The notes below the pieces were generated by a model, which worked only from the letters and a program-made list of their open reading frames with translations, was not told the DNA's origin and searched no databases. A stretch of 64,000 bases of DNA, from the NCBI RefSeq assembly GCF_001746835.1, contig NZ_CP016094.1, positions 2,743,501 through 2,807,500 of the forward strand, given 5' to 3'. The stretch is from Lacunisphaera limnophila (lineage in GTDB: Bacteria; Verrucomicrobiota; Verrucomicrobiia; Opitutales; Opitutaceae). The position numbers were made by a program, and so were the translations under genes. Shown here one piece after another: positions 26,953 to 37,460 of the stretch (position 1 is its first letter; the number at the start of each line of letters is the position of its first letter).

Positions 26953-28728
26953 ATGAAATTTTTTCACCGCCTGCTGCTGCTCTCCCTCTGCGTTCTCGGG
27001 ACGAGCCCGCTGGCGGCCGAATCGGCCCGCGCCATCATCGTCAAGGCCGTGCAGGCCAAGGATGCCGCGGAGCAACGCACCCTGATTTCCTCGCTCCTGG
27101 GCGAGCCCGACGAGGCCATTCCCGACCTGCTCGTCGCCTGGCGCAGCGACCAGCTTTTCCTCTACCAGGCGCCCGATGGCACCACCGTCCCGGTCCAGCT
27201 CACGGGCGACAAGGACGCCGCCGGCGCCCGGGCCGCACTCAAGATCATCGACGGGCAGCCGCTCACCGATGCCGCGGGCCAGCCACTGCGGCTGACTCCT
27301 GCCGGCCTGACCGCCGTCGACCACACCAGCGGCCTGCGCCGCGTGATGAAGACCGTGCTCGATCTGCTCGACGTGGTTTCGCCCGATCCCCGCAAGCGCC
27401 TGAAGGCTGTGCAGACCATCGCCCTCGCGCAGGATGCCAGCAAGCTGGAGGTCCTCTCCGCCCGCCAGCCGCTCGAAACGGACGCCCAGGTGCTCCGGGC
27501 CTTGCGCGAGGCCGTGGCGCTGATCCGGCTGAAGGATCCGAGCGATGAGGTTAAAATCACCGCCCTCGCGGACCTGAAGCTGTTGTCGACTCTATCCAGC
27601 ACCGACTTCATCCAGCGCGCCTTGAAGGAGGCGGAGGAGAAGAAAAACGCCCCCGTGGCCGCCGCCGCGCGCTCGGCGCTTACTTCCGTCGAGGCGCACC
27701 GTTCCACGGTGGATTTTCTGGGCACCCTGTTTCGCGGCGTCAGCCTTGGCAGCATCCTGCTTGTCGGCGCGCTCGGCCTGGCCATCACCTTCGGCCTGAT
27801 GCGCGTCATCAACATGGCGCACGGCGAGATGATTGCCGTCGGAGCCTACACGACCTACCTCGTGCAAAACATCTTCGGCACGGGCATCACGATCCCGTTT
27901 TTCGGTTTCAGCCTGCCGATCCCCGGCCTGGGGCTGACGGGCGCGGCCTACCAATGGTATTTCCTCGCGGCCATCCCGCTCAGTTTCATCGCCGCGGCGC
28001 TGGTGGGCATCGGGCTCGAGCGCAGTGTCATTCGTTTTCTCTACCGGCGCCCGCTCGAGAGCCTGCTGGCCACGTGGGGGGTGTCACTCGTGCTGCAACA
28101 GGTTTTCCGACTGATGTTCGGCGCCAACAACGTCCAGGTCTCGAGCCCGGTCTACCTCAGCGGCAACTGGACGGTGAACGACGTCTTGCTCGGCTGGAAC
28201 CGTGTCTTCGTGATCGGCTTCGCGATCCTGATCGTGTTCGGCATGTGGCTGGTGTTGTCGAAGACCTCCCTAGGCCTGCTGATCCGCGCCTCCATGCAGA
28301 ACCGCACGATGGCCTCCTGCATGGGCGTGCGGACGGAGCGGGTGAATATGCTCACCTTCGGCCTGGGCAGCGGCTTGGCCGGCCTGGCCGGTGCCTTCCT
28401 CAGTCAGATCGGCAACGTCGGCCCCTCTCTGGGGCAGAATTACATCATCGACTCCTTCATGGTCGTGGTGGTCGGCGGGGTGGGGAGCATCGCCGGCACG
28501 ATCATCAGCGCCTTCACCATCGGCGGCCTCGACCAGGTGCTGCAGCAATACCTCCCGCACTGGGCCCCCGGCCTGGCCTGGGTGCCGGGCATCGGCAGCT
28601 TCCTCCAGAACCTCGCGCAGGACGCCGCCGTCTTCGGCAAGATCCTCGTGCTGGGCGGCATCATCCTCTTCCTGCAGTGGAAGCCCGCCGGGCTCTTCGT
28701 CACCCGCAGCCGCAACCTCGATGAGTAA
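26953..28728 (+). CDS. urtB: Urea ABC transporter permease UrtB
   Basis: The product is 591 residues. A signal-like N terminus ([22 protein letters not shown]) and an extracytoplasmic helical domain of about 235 residues precede the LivH-type permease. The permease begins at [20 protein letters not shown] and contains [22 protein letters not shown]. The extra N-terminal domain is a known feature of UrtB proteins. UrtB forms the pore with UrtC. Its last codons overlap the urtC start (ATGAGTAA). Confidence 0.92.
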   Translation: MKFFHRLLLLSLCVLGTSPLAAESARAIIVKAVQAKDAAEQRTLISSLLGEPDEAIPDLLVAWRSDQLFLYQAPDGTTVPVQLTGDKDAAGARAALKIIDGQPLTDAAGQPLRLTPAGLTAVDHTSGLRRVMKTVLDLLDVVSPDPRKRLKAVQTIALAQDASKLEVLSARQPLETDAQVLRALREAVALIRLKDPSDEVKITALADLKLLSTLSSTDFIQRALKEAEEKKNAPVAAAARSALTSVEAHRSTVDFLGTLFRGVSLGSILLVGALGLAITFGLMRVINMAHGEMIAVGAYTTYLVQNIFGTGITIPFFGFSLPIPGLGLTGAAYQWYFLAAIPLSFIAAALVGIGLERSVIRFLYRRPLESLLATWGVSLVLQQVFRLMFGANNVQVSSPVYLSGNWTVNDVLLGWNRVFVIGFAILIVFGMWLVLSKTSLGLLIRASMQNRTMASCMGVRTERVNMLTFGLGSGLAGLAGAFLSQIGNVGPSLGQNYIIDSFMVVVVGGVGSIAGTIISAFTIGGLDQVLQQYLPHWAPGLAWVPGIGSFLQNLAQDAAVFGKILVLGGIILFLQWKPAGLFVTRSRNLDE

Positions 28729-29869
28729 TCCCGTACCCGCTCCCGCCTCCTGGTTCGCGCGCCACCGGCTCGAGTTGAGCGTGGTCACCGGCGTGGCCGT
28801 GGTGATGATCGTGCTCTTCCCGCTGCTCCATGCCTACGGGGTCGTGAGCGATTTCACCATCCGGCTCTGGGGCAAATATCTCTGTTATGCGCTGCTCGCG
28901 ATCTCGGTGAACCTGCTCTGGGGCTCCACCGGCCTGCTCAGCCTCGGCCAGGCCCTCTTCTTCACCCTCGGTGGCTACATGCACGGGATGTACCTCATGC
29001 GCATGATCGGCGATCTCGGCCAGTACAAGAAGCCGATTCCGGACTTCCTCGTCTTCCTCGGCTGGGAGCGGCTGCCGGCCTTCTGGGAGCCGTTTGCCAG
29101 CTTCCCCTTCGCCCTGACCATGGTCTTTGTCCTGCCGGGCGTCATCGCGTACATCTTCGGCTACCTGGCCTTCCGCTCCCGCATCAAGGGCGTGTATTTT
29201 TCGATCCTCACGCAGGCGCTGACCTATGCGGCCTCGATCATGTTTTTCCGCAACAACCTGCTCCTCGGCGGCAACAACGGTTTCACGGATTTCAAGTTCA
29301 TCCTCGGCTACGACCTGCTGGCCTCGCCCACGCAACGCGGGCTGTACATCGCCACCGCGGTCACCCTGCTGGTGGTTTACCTCTTCTGCCGCTGGCTCAG
29401 CCAGACGAAGTTCGGCCTCGTGCAGCAGGCCATCCGCGACGGCGAGAACCGCGTGCTCTTCAGCGGCTACGCGACGGCCCACTACAAGCTCTTCATCTTT
29501 GTCCTCGCCGCGCTCATCGCCGCCGTCGGCGGCGCGCTCTACGTGCCCCAGGTCGGCATTATCAACCCGGGCGAGATGCAGGCGGACAAGTCGCTCGAGG
29601 CCGTCGTGTGGGTGGCGGTGGGCGGGCGCGGCACGCTGCTCGGTCCGATCGTCGGCGCGGTCAGCATCAACGCCCTGAAGAGCTGGGCCACGCGCGCCTA
29701 TCCGGACCTCTGGCTGATCATCCTAGGCGGCCTGTTTATCCTCGTCGTGCTTTTTCTGCCCGGTGGGTTGGTCAGCCTGCCCGCCCGCCTGAAGGCGTTC
29801 TGGGCGAAATTCCAGACGCCCAAGGGTGACGCTGGGGCGCCGACGCCGGTGCCGAACTCCAAGACCTGA
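28721..29869 (+). CDS. urtC: Urea ABC transporter permease UrtC
   Basis: The product is 382 residues with about ten membrane helices of LivM type. [21 protein letters not shown] and [12 protein letters not shown] are near the N terminus, and the UrtC-typical [15 protein letters not shown] and [20 protein letters not shown] lie further on. The short tail is rich in Pro and Ala. It partners with UrtB. The start overlaps the urtB stop, so the two are translationally coupled. Confidence 0.94.
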   Translation: MSNPVPAPASWFARHRLELSVVTGVAVVMIVLFPLLHAYGVVSDFTIRLWGKYLCYALLAISVNLLWGSTGLLSLGQALFFTLGGYMHGMYLMRMIGDLGQYKKPIPDFLVFLGWERLPAFWEPFASFPFALTMVFVLPGVIAYIFGYLAFRSRIKGVYFSILTQALTYAASIMFFRNNLLLGGNNGFTDFKFILGYDLLASPTQRGLYIATAVTLLVVYLFCRWLSQTKFGLVQQAIRDGENRVLFSGYATAHYKLFIFVLAALIAAVGGALYVPQVGIINPGEMQADKSLEAVVWVAVGGRGTLLGPIVGAVSINALKSWATRAYPDLWLIILGGLFILVVLFLPGGLVSLPARLKAFWAKFQTPKGDAGAPTPVPNSKT

Positions 29870-29875
29870 CCTGCC

Positions 29876-30652
29876 ATGCCGCACCCGATTCTCACCGTCG
29901 AGGATGTCTCCAAGACCTATGATGGCTTCAAGGCCATCTCGAATCTCAATTTCTACCTCTATGACGGGGAGCTGCGGACGGTCATCGGACCCAACGGCGC
30001 GGGGAAATCCACCTTCTTCGACCTGATCACCGGCCGGGCCCAGCCCGACAAGGGCAAGATCGAGTTCGGGGCCGATCCCGCGAGCCATCATGACCTCACC
30101 CGGCTGAACGAATATGAGATCAACCGGCTCGGCATCAGCCGCAAGTTTCAGACCCCGAGCGTCTACACCGAACACACGGTGTGGGACAACCTCGTGCTCT
30201 CCATGAAGGGACCGCGCGGCGTCTTCGCCTCGCTCTTCAAGCGCATGACCTCCACGGAGCACGACCGGCTCGACGAATTGCTCAAGCTGGTCCGGCTCGA
30301 TGCCAAGCGCGATTGGAAGGCCGGCCTGCTCGCCCACGGCGAGAAACAGTGGCTGGAAATCGGCATGCTCCTCGCGCAAGAACCCAAGCTGCTCCTCGTG
30401 GACGAGCCGGCCGCCGGGATGACCGATGAGGAGACGCACCGCACGGGCGAGTTGCTGATCAGCCTCTCCGGCAAGCACAGCATCATCGTGGTCGAACACG
30501 ACATGGCCTTCGTCAAGCAGATCGCCCGCGACGGCAACGTCACCGTGCTCCACCAGGGCACCGTCCTCTGCGAGGGCAAGTTCGACGAGGTCCAGTCCAA
30601 CCAGAAGGTCCGCGAGGTCTACCTCGGCCGCGGCAAACACGGAACGAGATGA
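29876..30652 (+). CDS. urtD: Urea ABC transporter ATPase UrtD
   Basis: The product is 258 residues, LivG-like. Walker A is GPNGAGKST, the signature is LAHGEKQWLEIGMLL (the HGxKQWLEI form is normal for UrtD), Walker B is LLLVDEPAAGMTDEE and the switch His is in SIIVVEHDMAFVKQ. It works with UrtE to power urea uptake. The gap to urtC is 6 bases. Confidence 0.95.
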   Translation: MPHPILTVEDVSKTYDGFKAISNLNFYLYDGELRTVIGPNGAGKSTFFDLITGRAQPDKGKIEFGADPASHHDLTRLNEYEINRLGISRKFQTPSVYTEHTVWDNLVLSMKGPRGVFASLFKRMTSTEHDRLDELLKLVRLDAKRDWKAGLLAHGEKQWLEIGMLLAQEPKLLLVDEPAAGMTDEETHRTGELLISLSGKHSIIVVEHDMAFVKQIARDGNVTVLHQGTVLCEGKFDEVQSNQKVREVYLGRGKHGTR

Positions 30653-30746
30653 AAACAGTCCAGTATATCTTCAGAGACACAGGGGCAGGGAGAAATTCAT
30701 CCGAGCCATTTGCTTCTCTGTATCTCGGTGCCCCGGTGCTGCAATC

Positions 30747-31541
30747 ATGAGTGCCTTGCTTCAACTCTCATCGGTCGAAACCTACATCGGGGGTTCGCGC
30801 ATTCTCCGCGGGGTCGATTTGGAGATGAATCCCGGCGAGGTCGTCGCCCTGATGGGGCGCAACGGGGTGGGGAAGACCACCACGCTGCGCTCGATCACCG
30901 GGGTGTTGTCGGTGCGCTCGGGCTCGATCCTGTTCGACGGCAAACCGATCGAGAAACTCTCCATCGACGTCCGCGCCCGGGCCGGCATCGGCTACGTGCC
31001 GCAGGGGCGCGACATTTTTCCGCACATGACCGTGGAGGAGAATCTACACATCGGCCTCGTGGTGCATGGGCGCAAGGGCGCCGACGCCAAGGCGGCGCTC
31101 GAGCGGGTGTATGATCTGTTCCCGGTCCTCAAGGACATGCTCAAGCGCAAGGGCGGCGTCCTATCCGGAGGCCAGCAGCAGCAGCTGGCCATCGGCCGCG
31201 CCCTCCTCACGAACCCCAAGCTGCTGATCCTCGATGAGCCGACCGAGGGCATCCAGCCCTCCATCATCGACCAGATCGGCGACACGCTGAAGAAGCTCAA
31301 GGCGCCCGCCGCGCCCGCTGCCGTCATCGACCAGGCGTCCAAGGACGTGGCCGAGATCACCTCGGCGGTCAAAAAGCTCAAGGAGACCCACGCCCTGGCC
31401 ATCCTGCTCGTGGAGCAATACGTGGATTTCTGCCGGGAGGTGGCCGACCGCTTTTATGCCATGGACCGCGGCGTGGTCGTGGTCTCAGGTCCCATCGCCA
31501 GCTTGACCGACGAGGTCGTTAAAGAGCATCTTCAGGTCTGA
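30747..31541 (+). CDS. urtE: Urea ABC transporter ATPase UrtE with internal insertion
   Basis: The product is 264 residues, about 30 more than usual. Walker [10 protein letters not shown], signature [16 protein letters not shown], Walker [15 protein letters not shown] and switch region [11 protein letters not shown] are intact. Between the D-loop and the switch strand lies an extra segment (around [18 protein letters not shown]). It repeats the local pattern IDQ...VKKLK/IDQ...LKKLK and looks like an old tandem duplication. The 94-base gap after urtD is larger than elsewhere in the operon and contains no clear terminator. Confidence 0.92.
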   Translation: MSALLQLSSVETYIGGSRILRGVDLEMNPGEVVALMGRNGVGKTTTLRSITGVLSVRSGSILFDGKPIEKLSIDVRARAGIGYVPQGRDIFPHMTVEENLHIGLVVHGRKGADAKAALERVYDLFPVLKDMLKRKGGVLSGGQQQQLAIGRALLTNPKLLILDEPTEGIQPSIIDQIGDTLKKLKAPAAPAAVIDQASKDVAEITSAVKKLKETHALAILLVEQYVDFCREVADRFYAMDRGVVVVSGPIASLTDEVVKEHLQV

Positions 31542-31551
31542 CCCGCCGCCC

Positions 31552-31854
31552 ATGCACCTCACCCCCCGCGAACGCGAAAAGCTCCTGATTGTCACCGCGG
31601 CCGACTTGGCCCGCCGCCGCCAGGCCCGCGGCCTCAAGCTCAATTATCCCGAGTCCATCGCGATCATCACCTACGAGATCATCGAGGGCGCGCGTGACGG
31701 CAAGTCGGTGGCCGAGCTCATGAGCTACGGGACCACCATCCTCAAGGCCAGTGATGTCATGGAAGGCGTGGGTTCCATGATCCACGACGTGCAGGTCGAG
31801 GCCACTTTCCCTGACGGCACGAAGCTGGTCACGGTCCACAATCCCATCCGTTGA
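31552..31854 (+). CDS. ureA: Urease gamma subunit
   Basis: The product is 100 residues, the standard UreA length. It starts [20 protein letters not shown] and ends with the conserved [11 protein letters not shown]. It is the small structural subunit of the nickel urease that splits urea into ammonia and carbamate. The gene follows urtE by 10 bases and precedes ureB by 4, so transporter and enzyme are in one operon. Confidence 0.97.
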   Translation: MHLTPREREKLLIVTAADLARRRQARGLKLNYPESIAIITYEIIEGARDGKSVAELMSYGTTILKASDVMEGVGSMIHDVQVEATFPDGTKLVTVHNPIR

Positions 31855-31858
31855 AGCC

Positions 31859-32221
31859 ATGATTCCCGGCGAGATCATCACCGCGCCCGACGCGCCCGCT
31901 TTCGACGCCAATACCGGACTGAAGACCCTGGTGCTCGACATCACCAACACCGGGGACCGGCCGATTCAGGTCGGCTCCCACTACCATTTCTTCGAGACCA
32001 ACGAGGCGCTGACCTTTGACCGGCCCGCGGCCCGGGGTTTTCGCCTTAACATCCCGGCCGGGACCGCCGTGCGCTTCGAGGCCGGCGACACCAAGCGCGT
32101 CGAGCTCGTCGCCCTGGCCGGTCTGCGCGAGGTCTATGGCCTGCAGGCCAAGATCAACGGCAAGCTGGACGCCAAGCCCAAGGCCAAGGCGAAGGCCAAA
32201 CCCGCCAAGAAACGGAAGTAA
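31859..32221 (+). CDS. ureB: Urease beta subunit with Lys-rich tail
   Basis: The product is 120 residues. The core (1-103) is typical Ure[14 protein letters not shown], then [17 protein letters not shown] and [16 protein letters not shown]. The last 17 or so residues form a Lys/Ala tail ([15 protein letters not shown]) absent from most UreB proteins. It is the second structural subunit, bridging the UreC active-site domains. It is followed by ureC after 5 bases. Confidence 0.96.
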   Translation: MIPGEIITAPDAPAFDANTGLKTLVLDITNTGDRPIQVGSHYHFFETNEALTFDRPAARGFRLNIPAGTAVRFEAGDTKRVELVALAGLREVYGLQAKINGKLDAKPKAKAKAKPAKKRK

Positions 32222-32226
32222 CTGCC

Positions 32227-33996
<1,770 letters not shown>

Positions 33997-34007
33997 GGTA
34001 ACAGCGG

Positions 34008-34337
34008 CTAGCCAGTCGGGGCCGTCGTGAGTTTCAGCCCGATGATCGAGATGATCAGCAGGCCGAGGAAGAACGTGCGCGCCGGCGTCATGGTTTCACC
34101 CAGGAATAAGACGGCGACCAAGGCGGTGCCGGCTGCACCGATGCCGACCCAGACGGCGTAGGCGGTCCCGACGGGCAGCTGTTTCACCGCCAGACTGAGG
34201 AGGAACATGCTGCCGGCCAGCGTCGTGATGAAGAACAGCGTGGGCCAGGCGCGGGTGAAACCGGCCGTCGCCTTGAGGCTGCTCGCCCAGCAGACTTCGA
34301 GCAGGCCGGCGACGATGAGGATGAGCCACGAATTCAT
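34008..34337 (-). CDS. gdx: Guanidinium exporter Gdx (SugE-type SMR transporter)
   Basis: A 109-residue small multidrug resistance protein with four membrane helices. The N terminus NSWLILIVAGLLEVCWASSL carries the essential Glu and the WA-S/T-LK pattern of the SugE/Gdx subgroup. GFTRAWPT, PVGTAYAVWVGIGAAGTA and the last helix also fit. Gdx proteins work as antiparallel dimers that exchange guanidinium for protons. The gene lies on the opposite strand between ureC and ureE, breaking the urease cluster, which links it to urea/guanidine nitrogen metabolism. Confidence 0.88.
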   Translation of the reverse strand: MNSWLILIVAGLLEVCWASSLKATAGFTRAWPTLFFITTLAGSMFLLSLAVKQLPVGTAYAVWVGIGAAGTALVAVLFLGETMTPARTFFLGLLIISIIGLKLTTAPTG

Positions 34338-34468
34338 GGGGGTGGAAGGGTTGAGGGTGAATGCCTGAACCCATACGAAGGACCAAGCCCGGCCGGGTGT
34401 CGAGCTGCCGGAGCGGCGCAGGTCGGGCTTGCGTGTCTGGCACGGGGGAAGCTTTGATCCGTCCCTCC

Positions 34469-34933
34469 ATGCTGCAGCTGATCCACGCGCCGATAATCGA
34501 ACCTGACGCCAGCCTGGGTGAGTTCCTGCTCGCCGTGGAGCGCATCACCCTGGCCAAGCGGATCTGGCGGGGCACGGCGGCGGATGGACAGGAATTTGGT
34601 TTTGAACTCGAGCGGGCGCTGCAACCCGGCGACACCTTCTGGCAGACGGCCGCGGCGCGGTATGTGGTGCAGCAGATTCCGGAGCCCGTGCTGGAAGTAT
34701 CGCTGGACGTGGCGCCCTCGGCGGCGGCCGGAATCGGCTGGGCGGTGGGCAACCTGCATCTGGAGCTGCAGGCGGAGCCCGCACGGCTGCTGGCGCCGGA
34801 TGAACCGGCGGTGCGGCAGTTGTTTGAGCGTCTGAAGGTGCCATTCAAACCGACGACCGCGATTTTCCGCCCGGGGCGATTTGCCCGGGGCGCGGCTTCC
34901 ACCCATGAACTCGGACCGAGCCACAAGCATTGA
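34469..34933 (+). CDS. ureE: Urease accessory nickel chaperone UreE
   Basis: The product is 154 residues. The peptide-binding N-terminal domain starts MLQLIHAPIIEP. The metal-binding domain shows AVGNLHLELQAEP (the GN-H loop holds the dimer-interface His) and ends in the His-containing ASTHELGPSHKH. UreE delivers nickel to the UreFGD complex. The start at 34469 is chosen by family N terminus. It follows the oppositely oriented gdx, so its promoter may lie in 34338-34468, where I see only an imperfect hairpin. Confidence 0.88.
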   Translation: MLQLIHAPIIEPDASLGEFLLAVERITLAKRIWRGTAADGQEFGFELERALQPGDTFWQTAAARYVVQQIPEPVLEVSLDVAPSAAAGIGWAVGNLHLELQAEPARLLAPDEPAVRQLFERLKVPFKPTTAIFRPGRFARGAASTHELGPSHKH

Positions 34934-35744
34934 AAAAAACGCGCCCGGAGGTCGCGTTCCACCTACGGGGAAACGCGTTCGTGGCACGGCGGTGGAGCGC
35001 GTTGCCCCCAACGCGCTGGGCACGCCCGAAGCGCCTTGGGGGCAAGGCGCTCCACCTGATGGGGCCTGGATCGTGGGCCTGTTGCAGGCCGGGGATTCGT
35101 TTTATCCGACGGGGAGCTATGCGCACTCGTTCGGGCTGGAGGGGCTGGTGCAGGAAGGTGTGGTCCATGATCGCGCGACGTTGAAGGCATTTTTCGAACT
35201 CTCGACACTGCCGGCGTTGCGGCAGGCGGAGTTGCCGCTGGCGGCGCAGGCGTGGCGGGCTCTGGGTGAAGGGGATTGGGCCACGCTGGGGGAGCTTTGT
35301 GTGCTTTCGTCGGCGTTGAAGACGGCCAAGGAGGCGCGGCTGGCCTCCGACAACATCGGGCGGCAACGCACCGAGTTGATGGCGACATTGAGGCAGCACC
35401 CGCTGGCCGTGGAATTCATGCGGCGCGCGGCCGCAGAGGGGTGGCCCTATTCGGCGGCCGTGGCGTCGGCCTTGGAAGGACGAGTGCTCGGGGCGCCGCT
35501 GCCGGCGGTGCTGGGCGGAATTTATTATGCGACAGTGGCCTCGCTGCTCTCGGCGGCGATGAAGCTCCTGCGTCTCGGCCAGAATGCGAGCCAGTCGCTG
35601 CTGACCGAGACCCTGGCCGCGGCGCCGGGGATCATCGCGGCGGCGCAGCAGGTGCCGCGCGCAGAGATCGGCTGGTTCAACCCCTGGCTCGACATCGCCG
35701 CGGCGCGGCATGAGCGGGCGGACTCGCGGATGTTTATCTCCTGA
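34905..35744 (+). CDS. ureF: Urease accessory protein UreF with REP-derived N-terminal stretch
   Basis: The frame from the ATG at 34905 encodes 279 residues. The UreF core starts about residue 55 (VGLLQAGDSFYPTGSYAHSFGLEGL) and has the normal 225-residue length, including KEARLASDNIGRQR and the C-terminal RADSRMFIS. The first 54 residues are translated from a REP-like palindrome. An alternative start is the GTG at 35073, which would leave the repeat untranslated. UreF joins UreD and UreG in the nickel-insertion complex on apo-urease. The ATG overlaps the ureE end by 29 bases. Confidence 0.87.
   Translation: MNSDRATSIEKNAPGGRVPPTGKRVRGTAVERVAPNALGTPEAPWGQGAPPDGAWIVGLLQAGDSFYPTGSYAHSFGLEGLVQEGVVHDRATLKAFFELSTLPALRQAELPLAAQAWRALGEGDWATLGELCVLSSALKTAKEARLASDNIGRQRTELMATLRQHPLAVEFMRRAAAEGWPYSAAVASALEGRVLGAPLPAVLGGIYYATVASLLSAAMKLLRLGQNASQSLLTETLAAAPGIIAAAQQVPRAEIGWFNPWLDIAAARHERADSRMFIS
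34991..35056. repeat. GGAG-headed REPIN-like palindrome in the 5' part of ureF
   Basis: Two inverted arms (34991-35016 and 35031-35056) agree at 24 of 26 positions. Each arm reads GGTGGAG followed by its own perfect 8-bp hairpin with a 4-base loop: GCGCGTTG/CAACGCGC on the left and, read from the other strand, GCGCCTTG/CAAGGCGC. The two mismatches between arms are compensatory within each hairpin. That pattern indicates selection for structure and supports a REP element with a GGAG head. Confidence 0.75.
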
Positions 35745-35746
35745 AT

Positions 35747-35775
35747 ATAGGCCCTATAGGTCCCATAGGGCCTAT
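35747..35775. repeat. Hairpin with ATAGG-type units before ureG
   Basis: ATAGGCCCTAT (35747-35757) pairs perfectly with ATAGGGCCTAT (35765-35775) around a 7-base loop; the units ATAGGCC/ATAGGTCC recur. It starts 2 bases after the ureF stop and lies 41 bases before the ureG ATG. No T-run follows, so it is a repeat or mRNA-stability element rather than a terminator. Confidence 0.55.
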
Positions 35776-35816
35776 GAGGCACAATATCCAAACCCTCACT
35801 TAATTCACGCACTTCC

Positions 35817-36443
35817 ATGAAACGCCCTCCAAGAATCGGCATCGGTGGTCCGGTGGGTTCCGGCAAGACGATGCTTTGTCTCAAACTCTGCCAGCAGATG
35901 CGCCAGCGCTGGTCCATGGCGGTTGTCACCAATGACATCTACTGCTCCGAGGACGCGAAGTTCCTCATCCAGCACAGCGCGCTGCCGGCGGAGCGCATCG
36001 CCGGCGTCGAGACCGGCGGTTGTCCACACACGGCGATCCGCGACGACACCACCATGAATGAACAGGCCTGCCGGACGCTGGAGGCGACGTTTCCTGATTT
36101 GCAGCTTCTGCTGGTAGAGAGCGGCGGGGACAACCTCACGGCGACCTTTTCGCCGGAATTGGTGGATGCCTTCATCTATGTCATCGATGTCGCCGAGGGG
36201 GACAAGATCCCGCGCAAGGGCGGACCGGCGATCCGGTTCAGTGATTTGCTCATCATCAACAAAATTGACCTGGCCCCGCTGGTCGGCGCCGACCTCGGCG
36301 TGATGGACCGGGATGCGAAGATCCAGCGCGGGGCACGGCCATTCCTGTTTTGCGATTTGAAGCGGGAGCACAACCTGGCTGCGGTGATCGAGTGGATCGA
36401 GCGGTCGGTGCTGTTCGGCCAGAAAGCCAAGGCCAAGGCGTGA
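35817..36443 (+). CDS. ureG: Urease accessory GTPase UreG
   Basis: The product is 208 residues. The P-loop is [12 protein letters not shown], with the switch region [15 protein letters not shown], the nickel-binding motif [11 protein letters not shown] and the guanine motif [11 protein letters not shown]. UreG binds GTP and nickel and drives metal insertion into urease. A short Lys/Ala tail (KAKAKA) ends the protein. The gene lies 72 bases after ureF, separated by a small hairpin. Confidence 0.96.
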   Translation: MKRPPRIGIGGPVGSGKTMLCLKLCQQMRQRWSMAVVTNDIYCSEDAKFLIQHSALPAERIAGVETGGCPHTAIRDDTTMNEQACRTLEATFPDLQLLLVESGGDNLTATFSPELVDAFIYVIDVAEGDKIPRKGGPAIRFSDLLIINKIDLAPLVGADLGVMDRDAKIQRGARPFLFCDLKREHNLAAVIEWIERSVLFGQKAKAKA

Positions 36444-36446
36444 TTG

Positions 36447-36541
36447 GCCACAAAAAGCACAATAAGCGCAAAAAATGAAACAGCCTGAATCATGAACCGG
36501 CCGTTTCATTCAGCTTTCGTGATTTTTGCGCTTTTTGTGGC
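36447..36541. repeat. Imperfect long inverted repeat between ureG and ureD
   Basis: The outer arms GCCACAAAAAGC (36447-36458) and GCTTTTTGTGGC (36530-36541) match perfectly. The interior is A/T-rich with further partial pairing (GCGCAAAAA / TTTTTGCGC and GAAAC / GTTTC). Its A/T-rich CACAAAAAGC units differ from the G/C-rich REP families. It fills nearly the whole gap between ureG and ureD. Confidence 0.5.
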
Positions 36542-36557
36542 GACCCGCTGATTGCTC

Positions 36558-37376
36558 ATGGCGATATTTTCCGGACATCTTCGAATCGAGGCGGCGGCCC
36601 GCGCGGGCGGAAAGACCGCGCTGGCGGCGCAGTCGTTCCGGGCGCCGTATCATCTGAGCAAACCCTATTGGGATGCGGAGGCGGAGACCTTGCTGGTGCA
36701 GGTGGTGAATCCCACGGCGGGCATCCTCGAGGGCGATTCGCTGGAGTCGGCCATCACGGTGGGGCCGGGCGCGGCGGTGCTGGTGACCACGCCGAGTGCG
36801 AGCCGGGTGTTCAAGATGCGGGACGGGTCGGCGGTGTGCCGGCAGGCCGTCACCGTGGCCCAGGGCGGCTGGCTGGAGGTGCTGCCCGAGCCATTGGTGC
36901 CGCACCGGGGCTGTCGCTACCGCCAGACCACGCAGGCCGCGGTGGAGCCGGGCGGCGGGCTTTTCCTGGTCGACCTCTTGATGCCGGGGCGGATCGCGCA
37001 CCGCGATGAGGCGTGGGTGTGGGAACGCTTGAATTTGGAAACCGAGGTGCGGCTGGGTGGGGAGCTGATCCTGCGGGAGCGCCTGGACATGGGCGGCGCG
37101 GAATTGAAGGCCCTGGCGGCCCTGAGCGGTTCCGGACCGAAGGCCTGTTTTGGCAACGCGGTGTTGATCGCGGAGGGTGCGGCCACCTGGCTCCCGGAGG
37201 TGGCGGGCCTGCATGGGGACGGGGTCTGGCTGGGCGTGAGCGCCCTGCGGCGCGGCGGCTGGAGCATCAAGTTCGTGGCCCGCGACAGCATCCGGCTGCG
37301 GGCGACGCTGAAGCGACTGCGGGAGGTCCTGGCGGGGTTTTATCCGCGGATGGCGTGTGATCCGCGGAAATTGTAG
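36558..37376 (+). CDS. ureD: Urease accessory protein UreD (UreH)
   Basis: The product is 272 residues. Family features are KTALAAQSFRAPYHLSKPYW near the start, VVNPTAGILEGDSLE, VLVTTPSASRVFKM and WLEVLPEPLVPHRGCRY. UreD is the scaffold that binds apo-urease and recruits UreF and UreG. Its stop codon TAG is the GTAG head of the REPIN copy that follows directly, so the repeat sits exactly at the end of the urease cluster. Confidence 0.93.
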   Translation: MAIFSGHLRIEAAARAGGKTALAAQSFRAPYHLSKPYWDAEAETLLVQVVNPTAGILEGDSLESAITVGPGAAVLVTTPSASRVFKMRDGSAVCRQAVTVAQGGWLEVLPEPLVPHRGCRYRQTTQAAVEPGGGLFLVDLLMPGRIAHRDEAWVWERLNLETEVRLGGELILRERLDMGGAELKALAALSGSGPKACFGNAVLIAEGAATWLPEVAGLHGDGVWLGVSALRRGGWSIKFVARDSIRLRATLKRLREVLAGFYPRMACDPRKL

Positions 37377-37452
37377 GGCGGGATTTCCAAATCCCGCCTT
37401 GGGTCTAATATGATGCCGCGCCCGAGGCGGGGTTCGGCGACCCCGCCCTACA
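37372..37452. repeat. GTAG-headed REPIN-like palindrome, copy 2
   Basis: The right arm (37425-37452) is identical to the arms at 7829 and 45330. The left arm (37372-37399) starts with the same TGTAGGGCGGG but carries ATTTCCAAAT in its centre; it still folds on itself (GCGGGATTT/AAATCCCGC). The element overlaps the ureD stop codon and lies between convergent ureD and the small His-rich protein gene. Confidence 0.82.
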
Positions 37453-37460
37453 AAGTGCGG

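Noticed and set aside
34338-34468. Possible guanidine riboswitch upstream of gdx
   Set aside because: I looked for the conserved guanidine-I core and for paired hairpins with ACGR loops (guanidine-II) and found neither. Only an imperfect AAGCCCG/CGGGCTT hairpin is present.
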